A stretch of DNA of 64,000 bases from Microbispora hainanensis (GTDB lineage Bacteria > Actinomycetota > Actinomycetes > Streptosporangiales > Streptosporangiaceae): contig NZ_VIRM01000031.1 in the NCBI RefSeq assembly GCF_006874475.1, positions 42,594-106,593 on the forward strand, given 5' to 3'. Each line of letters opens with the position of its first letter. The stretch's first letter is position 1. The notes below the pieces were generated by a model, which was not told where the DNA came from, did not search any database, and saw nothing but the letters and a program-made list of their open reading frames with translations. Shown here in pieces: positions 47,336-54,675 of this stretch. The translations under genes and the position numbers were made by a program.

Positions 47336-48121
47336 TCAGGCGACGACCGCCACCCGTCCCGTCAGCGCCTCCGAGAAAGGCGGGTGCACGGCCAGCACCT
47401 CGGGATCATGACCGGGAAGGATCAGCTCCGGCCCTCCGGCCAGCTCGTTGATGCGGTCGAACGCCGCGTACATGCCGGTCATGCTGTGCAGGATCGCGAA
47501 GGGCCGGTCCTCGCGGATGTTCTCGTAGTAGTGGCTCGCGTCGGAGGCCACGACCACGTCGCCGCGCGCGGTGGCGATCCGGACCACCTGCATGCCGGCG
47601 GTGTGCCCGCCCACCAGGTGGACGCTCAACCCCGGAAGAAGCTCCACGTCGCCGTCGACGAGGAGCAGCCTCCCGTCCTCGCCCGCCTTCAGCAGATGGT
47701 CGACGTCGTCCCGGTCGCACAGCCACTGCTCGCGGGTGATGCGCTCTGCCCACGGCCCCGTCCAGTAGTCGAGCTCCGGCCGCTGCAGGACGTATCGAGC
47801 ACGGTCGAAGTCACGGGCGGTCCCGGTGTGGTCGTAGTGCAAGTGCGTGAGGATCACGTGATCCACCGACGTCGGATCGACGCCCATCTCAGCCAGCGTC
47901 CGTGCGGGCGAGGCCAGATAGGTCATCCCCGCGATGCCGGCGGCGCGCTCGGGACGGATGCCGCTGTCGATCAGCACGGTGTGGCCATCGGAGACCGCGA
48001 GCCACACGTAGTAGGCCGTGGGATGCGGCTCGTCCCAGCGGTCGTCGTACCCGTGGAAGTGCTGGCCGCGGCGGCCCTCGCGCTCGGCGTAGCGGATGGC
48101 GTAGACGCGGAACGTGCTCAT
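47336..48121 (-). CDS. MBL-fold hydrolase, N-acyl-homoserine-lactonase-like
   Basis: A 261-residue metallo-beta-lactamase-fold protein from ATG 48121; the longer frame is shadow of the transporter gene. The zinc motif is His93, His95, Asp97 and His98 (ILTHLHYDHTGTA). Other ligands are in VGGHTAGMQ, VVASDASHYYEN and LPGHDP. It resembles AiiA/AttM-like lactonases, which open lactone rings. It overlaps the transporter stop (ATGA), so uptake and hydrolysis are coupled. A lactone or ester of a quinate-type acid is a plausible substrate but unproven. Confidence 0.85.
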   Translation of the reverse strand: MSTFRVYAIRYAEREGRRGQHFHGYDDRWDEPHPTAYYVWLAVSDGHTVLIDSGIRPERAAGIAGMTYLASPARTLAEMGVDPTSVDHVILTHLHYDHTGTARDFDRARYVLQRPELDYWTGPWAERITREQWLCDRDDVDHLLKAGEDGRLLLVDGDVELLPGLSVHLVGGHTAGMQVVRIATARGDVVVASDASHYYENIREDRPFAILHSMTGMYAAFDRINELAGGPELILPGHDPEVLAVHPPFSEALTGRVAVVA

Positions 48122-49479
48122 GCCGGCACCTTGACCCGGGTCGTCCCCACAAGGCCGAGCTTGTCGGTGGGCACCCGATAGGTCTCGCGCGCCGTCGCCA
48201 CCGCCGCGACGTTGACCAGGCACAGCAGTGCGGTGAAGGCCGCGACCCCGAACCAGCTGTCCGGGCCGGTGCCCGCGACGGCGGTGGCGATCGTGGGCGC
48301 GAACCCGGCGATCGCGAAGCCGATCTGGGTGCCGACGGCCATACCGGACAACCGCACGCGGGTGCTGAACATCTCGCCGTAGAAAGCCGGCCACACCCCG
48401 CTGGTCGCGCTGTGCACGACGCCGAACATGAGGATGCCGATCACGAAGATCAGCAGGTAGTCACCCGCCGAGATCGACCACAGGTAGCCGAACATCAGCA
48501 CGGCGCACCCCAGCGAACCGCCCGCGAACACGGGCTTACGGCCCACCCGGTCGGAGAGCCTTCCCCACAGCGGGATGGCGATCAGGGCGGCGACGTTGGC
48601 CAGGACTCCGACCCAGAGCATGGGCGTGCGATCGAGCTTCATCGTGTTCACCGCGTAGGACAGCGCGTGAACCGTGAAGATCGTGCTGACGGACGCGATG
48701 ACCGCGGCCACCACCACCCGCAGCACGTCCTTCCAGTGGTCACGGAACAGCACGGCCAGCGGCATCTTGGCGACCGCGCCCTCGGCCACCTCCCGCTCGA
48801 AGGCGGGAGTCTCCTCAAGGGTCCGGCGGATCAGCAGGCCGACCGCGGCGACCACGATGCTCAGCCAGAACGGCACCCGCCAGCCCCAAGTGAGGAGCTG
48901 GTCCTCAGGGAGCGCGGCGATCGGAAGGAAGACGGCTGTCGCCAGGATCTGCCCGGCCTGAGTGCCGTTGAGCGTGAAGCTCGTGTAGTAGGCGCGGCGT
49001 CCGGGCGGGGCGTGCTCCAGAGTCATGGAGTTGGCTCCGGCCTGCTCCCCCGCCACCGAGAAGCCCTGCAGGAGCCGCAGCACAACCAGCAGCACCGGGG
49101 CGAGCACACCGATGTCCTCGTACGTCGGCAGGCAGCCGACCAAGAAGGTGGACAAGCCCATCAGGACCAGCGTGGCGACCAGCACCCGCTTGCGGCCGAA
49201 CTTGTCGCCGATGTGCCCGAGCACGAAAGCGCCCACGGGGCGGGCCAGATAGCCGACGCCGAAGGTCGCCAGCGCCAGAAGGGTTCCGGTCGCCGGAGCC
49301 GACTCCGGAAAGAAGATCTTGCTGAAGACCAGCGCTGCGGCGGTGCCGTAGATGAAAAAGTCGTAGTACTCCAAGGCGCTGCCGATCCAGGCGGCGAGCG
49401 CCGCCTTACGGGGCTTGCCCTGCGCGGCATGGGGACGGTCCACGGGAACAGCCGACACGGCGGGTCTCCTCTGTGACAT
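48118..49479 (-). CDS. MHS-family MFS transporter (shikimate/quinate-type proton symporter)
   Basis: A 453-residue transporter; I choose ATG 49479 since homology starts soon after. The metabolite:H+ symporter hallmark is WIGSALEYYDFFIYGTAAAL in helix 1. It then has FGVGYLARPVGAFVLGHIGD then KFGRKR (motif A) and LRLLQGFSVAGEQAGANSM. The second half repeats motif A as GRLSDRVGRKP. ShiA, KgtP and related carriers are of this type. Regulatory and genomic context (quinate operon, shared palindrome) favours shikimate/quinate or a related acid. Confidence 0.87.
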   Translation of the reverse strand: MSQRRPAVSAVPVDRPHAAQGKPRKAALAAWIGSALEYYDFFIYGTAAALVFSKIFFPESAPATGTLLALATFGVGYLARPVGAFVLGHIGDKFGRKRVLVATLVLMGLSTFLVGCLPTYEDIGVLAPVLLVVLRLLQGFSVAGEQAGANSMTLEHAPPGRRAYYTSFTLNGTQAGQILATAVFLPIAALPEDQLLTWGWRVPFWLSIVVAAVGLLIRRTLEETPAFEREVAEGAVAKMPLAVLFRDHWKDVLRVVVAAVIASVSTIFTVHALSYAVNTMKLDRTPMLWVGVLANVAALIAIPLWGRLSDRVGRKPVFAGGSLGCAVLMFGYLWSISAGDYLLIFVIGILMFGVVHSATSGVWPAFYGEMFSTRVRLSGMAVGTQIGFAIAGFAPTIATAVAGTGPDSWFGVAAFTALLCLVNVAAVATARETYRVPTDKLGLVGTTRVKVPA

Positions 49480-49650
49480 CGGGCGGCGACTACCTGGGTC
49501 GCACGCGAGGGGGGGTGGGTGACCGCTGAGAACGGGGATGCCGTGTCGGGCCAGGGGCTCACCCATAGCAAAGTTACCCATGGAGGGATAACAGGCCGCC
49601 AAGCCCTGTCCGCGATACGGGGTGTCCGTTCCAGCCTGGCTTGTGACGTT

Positions 49651-49678
49651 GAAGCTAACTCACTAGTTCGTTCATTAC
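49651..49678 (-). promoter_or_regulatory. Second TetR-type site, before the MHS transporter
   Basis: ACTAGTTCGT (49662-49671, plus strand) is the exact complement of ACGAACTAGT at 47260, with similar flanks (CATTA here, CATAA there, in the same orientation). It lies about 183-193 bases before the chosen start. Confidence 0.5.
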
Positions 49679-49726
49679 AAGAGCGCCCAGAGCAATTCGG
49701 CGTCCTGCCACGAGCGTCGGCCGGCA

Positions 49727-49914
49727 TGACCATGCGGCGACATCCGGGACTGGCGCCGGGCCTGGGCGAGGGCGGCAAGCTGCACGTCCGCTTAGGCAAG
49801 GGCAGCCGCGGCAAGGGCCTCAAGGCTCGGATGGTCCCGACGATCGAACCGCGCCGAGTATGCACGAAAGCTGCGGATGGAGTTCCAGATTCCACAACGG
49901 TTTTGTCTACCTGA
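49727..49914 (+). pseudogene. Tyrosine-recombinase/integrase fragment
   Basis: One frame reads GKLHVRLGKGSRGKGLKARM then VP, resembling the conserved beta-strand region of phage-type integrases (HVRxGKGxKxRxVP). No catalytic Arg/His/Tyr part follows, so only a scrap remains. The rest of 49480-50020 holds the TetR-type site and no gene. Confidence 0.45.
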
Positions 49915-50020
49915 CAAGCTCACGTCGGCAACAATCTGCACATCCGCGGTTGCGATCAGCAACAGAGGGTGAGCTCCGTGCGCGCCTCACCCCCGGTGCG
50001 AAGAAGGATGTCGAGGCGGA

Positions 50021-50239
50021 GTGAACCATCCCTGGGCCATCTACCTGTGGGCGTTTCTGGGTGTTCGGATCCAGCGCGCGAGAGCAGCTCCAACGCGTGG
50101 AGCTTCAGCCGTCGAGTGGGTGATCATCACGGCCATCATCGCCGGCGTCGCACTGGGCTTGGCCACGTTGATCAAGACAGTGGTGGAGCAGAAGCAGGGC
50201 GAGATTCAGAACACCCTTGGGGGCGGCACGAGCGGCTGA
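50021..50239 (+). CDS. Flp/TadE-like small pilin-type membrane protein
   Basis: A 72-residue protein from GTG 50021 behind AGGCGGA. After a basic lead (IQRARAAPTRG) comes GASAVEWVIITAIIAGVALG. The Gly then Ala-Ser-Ala-Val-Glu arrangement puts Glu at +5 of a class III prepilin site, followed by a hydrophobic helix and a hydrophilic tail. Flp-type pilins share this design (family knowledge). No tad/flp assembly genes are in the window, so it is an orphan. It could instead be a plain single-pass membrane protein. Confidence 0.6.
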   Translation: MNHPWAIYLWAFLGVRIQRARAAPTRGASAVEWVIITAIIAGVALGLATLIKTVVEQKQGEIQNTLGGGTSG

Positions 50240-50549
50240 GCGATCACCCTCGACAGCCGCGCCACCCCAAGTCAGATCCGATCAGCGGCCACCCGGCCAC
50301 ACCGCCGCTCTGCAGGCAGCCCCACCCGACACGCCCCTGGCACAGCTTGAAGACCTTGACCGACCCGAACGGCTTGCGCACGTCGACCGGATTGTCGTTG
50401 TGCCACACAGCCCTGCAGGCCACGTTGTCCTTCCTGCCGTGGCGTACCTTGATCGTCGATCGGTCCGCCGGAACGCTCACGCGGTCGTCGGCTCGCCCTG
50501 TACGAATTCGATCAAGCTGGAAAAGGCGAATCGGCAGGGCGTATGGCTG
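50240..50549. other. Gap without a supported gene
   Basis: A minus-strand translation (around 50370-50480; VACRAVWHNDNPVDV, FGSVKVFKLCQG) has protein-like composition and could be a decayed small exported protein, but no start or signal peptide is visible. Confidence 0.3.
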
Positions 50550-51065
50550 TCACCGGGAATCACGGCGTGCCGGCGCGTGTCGTTGGCGCCTGCGCACGAT
50601 TGCGTGCGCGATCAAGGGGGAGCCGATCAGGGCCGGGAGCAGCCAGTAGGCAACGGTGGGGAGCCTGTCCCACAGTGGCAGGTGGGGGCCGTTGTCGACG
50701 TAGAAGCCGATCAACAGCAGCACGTAGGACGTGCCCATTGCGAGGATGTGAAGGTCGGGCCGGCGCCGCCGGTTGGCGTAGCCCGTCAGCGCGGCGGTGA
50801 AGCCAAGGGTGCCGATGACGAACAGGTGGACGTTCTCCCGCCAGCGGATCACCGACATGACGGTCAGGGTGAGGTAGGCGACGGCCCACGCCCACAGATA
50901 GGTGCGGCCGAACCGCCGGTGCCATGGGCTTCCCTTCCGCGTCAGCGCGGCGATCGCGCCGCAGCTCACGCAGGTGATCCCGGCAGTGACATGGATGGCG
51001 AGTGCGGCGAAGAAGACCGGTCCGGCGTTGGGGATCGGAGTGCCCAGGATGTCGATGTGGTCCAT
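50550..51065 (-). CDS. DUF2306-like membrane protein
   Basis: A 171-residue protein with about five hydrophobic helices. It has a His-bearing first part (FFAALAIHVTAGITCVSCGAIAALTRKGSPWHRRFGRTYLWAW), then HLFVIGTLGFTAALTGYANRRRR and a basic C-terminus. The HRRFGRTY turn is seen in DUF2306-like proteins, whose function is unknown. It is divergent from padR, with palindromic sequence between them, so PadR probably represses it. Confidence 0.75.
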   Translation of the reverse strand: MDHIDILGTPIPNAGPVFFAALAIHVTAGITCVSCGAIAALTRKGSPWHRRFGRTYLWAWAVAYLTLTVMSVIRWRENVHLFVIGTLGFTAALTGYANRRRRPDLHILAMGTSYVLLLIGFYVDNGPHLPLWDRLPTVAYWLLPALIGSPLIAHAIVRRRQRHAPARRDSR

Positions 51066-51080
51066 CGCATCTCCAATACG

Positions 51081-51109
51081 TAGTGACCCTACATGTAGGA
51101 ACGCTACTC
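51081..51109. promoter_or_regulatory. Candidate PadR operator between divergent genes
   Basis: CTACATGTAG at 51089-51098 is a perfect palindrome, flanked by further GTAG (51080-51083) and CTAC (51104-51107) half-sites. The position between the membrane-protein gene and padR fits control of both. Confidence 0.5.
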
Positions 51110-51152
51110 CGGGTCTTGGCGTACGGGAAGAGCAGTTGTAGCGTTGCTACCT

Positions 51153-51491
51153 ATGAGGGCGGAAGCACTCAAGGGACACTTGGACGGCCTCCTGCTCGCC
51201 ACACTGGAGGACGGGCCGCAGCACGGCTACGCGGTGAAGGAAGCCTTGCGTGACGCGACGGGCGGCAAGCTCGATCTGCCCACCGGCACCGTCTATCCGG
51301 CGCTGCACCGGCTGGAGCGCGCGGGACTGATCAAGGGGAGCTGGTCGGTGGTGAGCGGTCGCAGACGGCGCACTTATGAGCTGACCGAGCAGGGGCGGCG
51401 CTCTTTGGCGGGGGCACGCGACCACTGGCAGGAGTTCGCCGCCGTGATATCCGCGGCGCTGGGTGGTGGACCGTGGCCGGCCACGAACTGA
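51153..51491 (+). CDS. PadR-family regulator
   Basis: A 112-residue winged-helix repressor from ATG 51153. The fold is clear from GHLDGLLLATLEDGPQHGYAV, LPTGTVYPALHRLERAGLIK and GRRRRTYELTEQGRRSL, followed by the dimerisation helix. Members sense small toxic molecules or pair with membrane sensor proteins. Its end overlaps the HAAS-type membrane gene by 19 bases, the well-known PadR-HAAS pairing. The ribosome site is weak. Confidence 0.88.
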   Translation: MRAEALKGHLDGLLLATLEDGPQHGYAVKEALRDATGGKLDLPTGTVYPALHRLERAGLIKGSWSVVSGRRRRTYELTEQGRRSLAGARDHWQEFAAVISAALGGGPWPATN

Positions 51492-52054
51492 TCGAACGCC
51501 ACCTGCGGACGCTCGCCGAACGGCTGCCCGGCCCCGTGGTCGACGAGCTCGCCGACGGCCTGCTCGCCTCGTACGACGACCAGATGGAGCGGCTCGGGGA
51601 CCCGGATGCGGCAGCCCGGGCCGCCCTCGCGGACTTCGGTGACGCCGACGCCGTCACCGCCGCCTTCGTTCGTGCCTCACCGGCCCGGCACGCCGCGTTC
51701 ACACTGCTTGCGGCCGGGCCGATCGTCGGCCTGTGCTGGGGCACCGCTCTTATCACCGCCGACGGCTGGGCCGCGGCGATCCCACCGGCCGCACGCCTGG
51801 TCCTCGGACTCCTGCTCGGCTCGGCCGTGCTCATGCTCGTAACGGCCGTCCGGGAACAGCGGCACTATCACACCGTACGGCTGGCCGCCCTGGGCGGCGC
51901 GGGAACCGTCGCCGTCTTGGACACGGTCATTCTGGGCACGGTCGTCACGCTTGTGCCGCCGCCGTCCTTGCTGCTGCTCGTGGCGCTGACCGGCAGCGTC
52001 GCGAGGATCATGCTGGCGGTACGAGCCATCCCCGCACTGATCACACGCCTGTGA
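51473..52054 (+). CDS. HAAS-domain membrane protein (partner of PadR)
   Basis: A 193-residue protein from GTG 51473. Residues 1 to about 75 are a soluble HAAS/DUF1700-type domain (IERHLRTLAERLPGPVVDEL, YDDQMERLGDPDAAARAALADFG). Four hydrophobic helices follow. HAAS proteins are thought to relay signals to the PadR partner encoded just before. Convergent with arsC; the gap 52055-52182 has a weak hairpin (CCCGAC/GTCGGG, 52092-52109). Confidence 0.78.
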   Translation: MAGHELIERHLRTLAERLPGPVVDELADGLLASYDDQMERLGDPDAAARAALADFGDADAVTAAFVRASPARHAAFTLLAAGPIVGLCWGTALITADGWAAAIPPAARLVLGLLLGSAVLMLVTAVREQRHYHTVRLAALGGAGTVAVLDTVILGTVVTLVPPPSLLLLVALTGSVARIMLAVRAIPALITRL

Positions 52055-52182
52055 CCATGCTGCGGCATCGTCTCGTCACAGGTGCTGCCCCCCCGACAGG
52101 AGGGTCGGGACGCGGCGCTGCCGCTGACCGGGAGTACGCCCATGCAGGGACATTCCCGGCGGTGACGGTAAGAGCGGCGGGA

Positions 52183-52605
52183 TCAGCTTTCTTGCCGAGC
52201 GTCGATCTCGGCGATCAGAGCCTGGATGCGGGTTTTGATCTCGTCGCGGATCGGCCGGACGGCCTCGACGCCCTTGCCTGCGGGGTCGTCCAGGGCCCAG
52301 TCGAGGTACTTCTTGCCCGGGAAGATCGGGCAGGCATCCCCGCAGCCCATGGTGATGACGTAGTCGGAGGCCTGCACCGCCTCGGTGGTTAGCACCTTGG
52401 GGGTCTGGCCGGAGATGTCGATGCCGACCTCCTTCATCGCCTCCACGGCGGCAGGGTTGACCTGCTCGGCGGGCAGCGACCCGGCGGAGCGGACCTCGAT
52501 GCGGTCGCCGGCCAGGTGGGAGAGGAATCCGGCGGCCATCTGGGAGCGGCCGGCGTTGTGCACACAGACGAACAGAACGGACGCGGCAGTAGCGGTCGTG
52601 GGCAT
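52183..52605 (-). CDS. arsC: Arsenate reductase, low-molecular-weight-phosphatase type
   Basis: Reduces arsenate to arsenite; 140 residues. The P-loop CX5R is Cys14 to Arg20 (CVHNAGRSQ), the second cysteine region is MGCGDACPIF (Cys88, Cys92), and the general acid is in the LDDPAGKG loop. In actinobacteria such enzymes take electrons from mycothiol/mycoredoxin or thioredoxin. The gene is divergent from arsR1-acr3, with three operator-like repeats between. A broken second copy lies at 60220. Confidence 0.93.
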   Translation of the reverse strand: MPTTATAASVLFVCVHNAGRSQMAAGFLSHLAGDRIEVRSAGSLPAEQVNPAAVEAMKEVGIDISGQTPKVLTTEAVQASDYVITMGCGDACPIFPGKKYLDWALDDPAGKGVEAVRPIRDEIKTRIQALIAEIDARQES

Positions 52606-52729
52606 CTTCGTTCTTTCTTGCTGATGGTGGTGGGGGCCAGGCCTGGGGCAGGGTGGCGAGCAGGTCGGTGTGGGTGTCGATCGCGTCGCGGATGGCGTGC
52701 AGGAGCTGGCGGCCGGGCGTCAGATTCGC

Positions 52730-52785
52730 ATCAGCCCCCGCTGATGTGACAGTATCAGTACATGCTGATGTCAGTCGACACTGAT
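52730..52785 (+). promoter_or_regulatory. Three tandem ArsR1 operator repeats
   Basis: ATCAG-N6-CTGAT occurs at 52730-52745 and 52754-52769, and GTCAG-N6-CTGAT at 52770-52785. Each is a 16-base inverted repeat. The second covers the arsR1 start codon (52762) and the third lies inside its first codons. All are in the arsC/arsR1 divergent region, so one repressor could close both directions. Confidence 0.65.
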
Positions 52786-53076
52786 CTATTGCGGGTGCTG
52801 GCCGATCCCCTGCGGCTGCAGATCGTGACCCTGCTCGCCCGGGAAACGCTGTGCACCACGCACTTGGTGGCCGAGACCGGCGCGCGGCAGACCAACCTGT
52901 CCAACCACCTGAAGGTGCTGCGGGACGCCGGGGTGGTGGACACCGAGCCGTGCGGCCGGTTCACCTACTACCGGCTCAAGCCTGACGTCATCGCCGCTTT
53001 GGCCGGGCAGTTCGCCGAACTGGCCGAGACCGCCCGTGCCACCGCCGCCGCCGACAGGAAGAGGTCCTGCCCATGA
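52762..53076 (+). CDS. arsR: ArsR-family metalloregulator (first copy)
   Basis: A 104-residue winged-helix repressor. The HTH is TTHLVAETGARQTNLSNHLK, and the wing is EPCGRFTYYRL. Cysteines at 31 (LCTTHL), 64 (EPCGR) and 103 differ from the classical ELCVCDL site, so its arsenite site is of another type. ATG 52762 and a second ATG at 52768 are both possible starts; no clear ribosome site precedes them, so a leaderless transcript is possible. It overlaps acr3 by ATGA. Confidence 0.9.
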   Translation: MLMSVDTDLLRVLADPLRLQIVTLLARETLCTTHLVAETGARQTNLSNHLKVLRDAGVVDTEPCGRFTYYRLKPDVIAALAGQFAELAETARATAAADRKRSCP

Positions 53077-54155
53077 CGGCCACCGAGCCCGCGCTCGCCG
53101 CGCCCAGGGGCGTGGTGGGCAAGCTGTCGCTGCTGGACCGTTTCCTTGCGGTGTGGATCCTGGCCGCCATGGCCTTGGGCCTTGGTCTGGGCCGCGCCGT
53201 CCCGGGGCTGAACGCCGTGCTGTCGAAGGTCGCGATCGGCGGCATCTCCCTGCCGATCGCCCTCGGCCTGCTGATCATGATGTATCCGGTGCTGGCCAAG
53301 GTCCGCTACGACAAGCTCGACGCCGTCACCGGCGACCGCCGCCTGATGATCTCTTCACTGGTCGTCAACTGGGTCATCGGCCCGGCCGTGATGTTCGCCC
53401 TGGCCTGGATCTTCCTGCCGGACCTGCCGGAGTACCGCACGGGCCTGATCATCGTCGGTCTGGCCCGCTGCATCGCCATGGTCATCATCTGGAACGACCT
53501 GGCCTGCGGCGACCGTGAGGCCGCCGCCGTCCTGGTGGCGCTCAACAGCGTGTTCCAGGTCCTGGCGTTCGCCCTGCTCGGTTGGTTCTACCTCGACCTG
53601 CTGCCCGGCTGGCTCGGTCTGGGCCAGGGGCAGCACCTTGGCATCTCCGCATGGAAGATCGCCCTCAACGTCGTCATCTTCCTCGGCATCCCGCTGCTGG
53701 CCGGGTTCCTCACCCGCCGCCTGGGCGAGCGCAGGCTCGGCCGCCAGCGGTATGAGAGCGCGTTCCTGCCGAAGATCGGCCCGTTCGCGCTGTACGGGCT
53801 GCTGTTCACGATCGTGATCCTGTTCGCCCTGCAGGGCAAGACGATCACCTCCGAGCCCGCCGACGTCGCCCGCATCGCGCTGCCGCTGCTGGCCTACTTC
53901 GCCCTGATGTGGTTCGGCACCTTCGCCCTCGGCAAGGCCCTGGGCCTGCCGTACGAGCGGACCGCCACGCTGGCCTTCACCGCGGCCGGCAACAACTTCG
54001 AGCTGGCGATCGCGGTGGCCATCGCCACCTTCGGCGTCACCTCCGGCCAGGCCCTGTCGGGGGTGGTCGGACCGCTGATCGAGGTCCCCGTGCTGGTGGC
54101 GCTGGTCTACGTCTCCCTCGCCTGGCGCCGCAGACTCGCCCCCGCCAACCCCTGA
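53073..54155 (+). CDS. acr3: ACR3-family arsenite efflux transporter
   Basis: Arsenite exporter of 360 residues with ten predicted helices. It carries the Acr3 marks LGLGRAVPGLNAVLSKV, PIALGLLIMMYPVLAKVRY, the essential membrane cysteine in LARCIAMVIIWNDLACGD, and AAGNNFELAIAVAIATFGV in the second bundle. Co-translated with arsR1. With arsC it forms the core resistance set. Confidence 0.94.
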   Translation: MTATEPALAAPRGVVGKLSLLDRFLAVWILAAMALGLGLGRAVPGLNAVLSKVAIGGISLPIALGLLIMMYPVLAKVRYDKLDAVTGDRRLMISSLVVNWVIGPAVMFALAWIFLPDLPEYRTGLIIVGLARCIAMVIIWNDLACGDREAAAVLVALNSVFQVLAFALLGWFYLDLLPGWLGLGQGQHLGISAWKIALNVVIFLGIPLLAGFLTRRLGERRLGRQRYESAFLPKIGPFALYGLLFTIVILFALQGKTITSEPADVARIALPLLAYFALMWFGTFALGKALGLPYERTATLAFTAAGNNFELAIAVAIATFGVTSGQALSGVVGPLIEVPVLVALVYVSLAWRRRLAPANP

Positions 54156-54197
54156 CAAGACACCCGTCGGCGGCACGGGGGCTGCTCCGGTAAGTCC

Positions 54198-54213
54198 GCA
54201 GCGGACCCGCTGC
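54198..54213. terminator. Small hairpin between convergent acr3 and arsR2
   Basis: GCAGCG, four bases, CGCTGC, between the acr3 stop and the arsR2 stop. It is short and lacks a T-run. Confidence 0.35.
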
Positions 54214-54234
54214 ATACAGGCCAGACTGTGGTTT

Positions 54235-54597
54235 TCAGACGCGTGCGGGGCCGGTCAGCAGCCGGCCCATTCCGGCCAGCACGCTCGGCTCGACCCGGTA
54301 GTACACCCAGGTACCCCGCCGCTCAGAGGCCAGTAGACCGGCCTCCTTCAGCTTCTTCAGGTGGTGGGAGACGGTCGGCTGGGACACCCCGACGTCGGAG
54401 ATGTCGCACACGCACGCCTCGCCGCCGGGAGCGGAGGCGACCGCGGAGAACAGGCGCAGCCGCACCGGGTCGCTGAGCGCCTTGAACATCGCCGCCGTCC
54501 GCTCGGCCTCTGCCGCGGTGAGGGTGCGTTCGGTCAGCGGCGGGCAGCACGGCACGACATCAGGCTCCAGCACCGGCAGCGTCCGCGTATTCGACAT
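54235..54597 (-). CDS. arsR2: ArsR-family metalloregulator (second copy, CxC type)
   Basis: A 120-residue repressor from ATG 54597; an upstream extension lacks family sequence. It carries Cys17-Cys18 (VPCCPP) at the N-terminus and Cys62/Cys64 (ACVCDI) on the recognition helix region, a classical thiol-rich arsenite site. The HTH is VSQPTVSHHLKKLKEAGLLAS. A 21-base element upstream (54601-54621) recurs between the two flavoprotein genes (55761-55781), so this second regulator likely governs the organoarsenical half of the island. Confidence 0.9.
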   Translation of the reverse strand: MSNTRTLPVLEPDVVPCCPPLTERTLTAAEAERTAAMFKALSDPVRLRLFSAVASAPGGEACVCDISDVGVSQPTVSHHLKKLKEAGLLASERRGTWVYYRVEPSVLAGMGRLLTGPARV

Positions 54598-54600
54598 GCA

Positions 54601-54621
54601 TCTATGTTGACACACATCGAA
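54601..54621 (-). promoter_or_regulatory. ArsR2 operator, copy 1
   Basis: TCTATGTTGAC-N4-ATCGAA, 3 bases before the arsR2 start. Seventeen bases are identical, at identical spacing, to the copy at 55761. Confidence 0.6.
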
Positions 54622-54675
54622 CCAACGCGTGAGGGCCCACCAGCTCATCCGCCGCAGTGGGTGACGCACGGCCGG

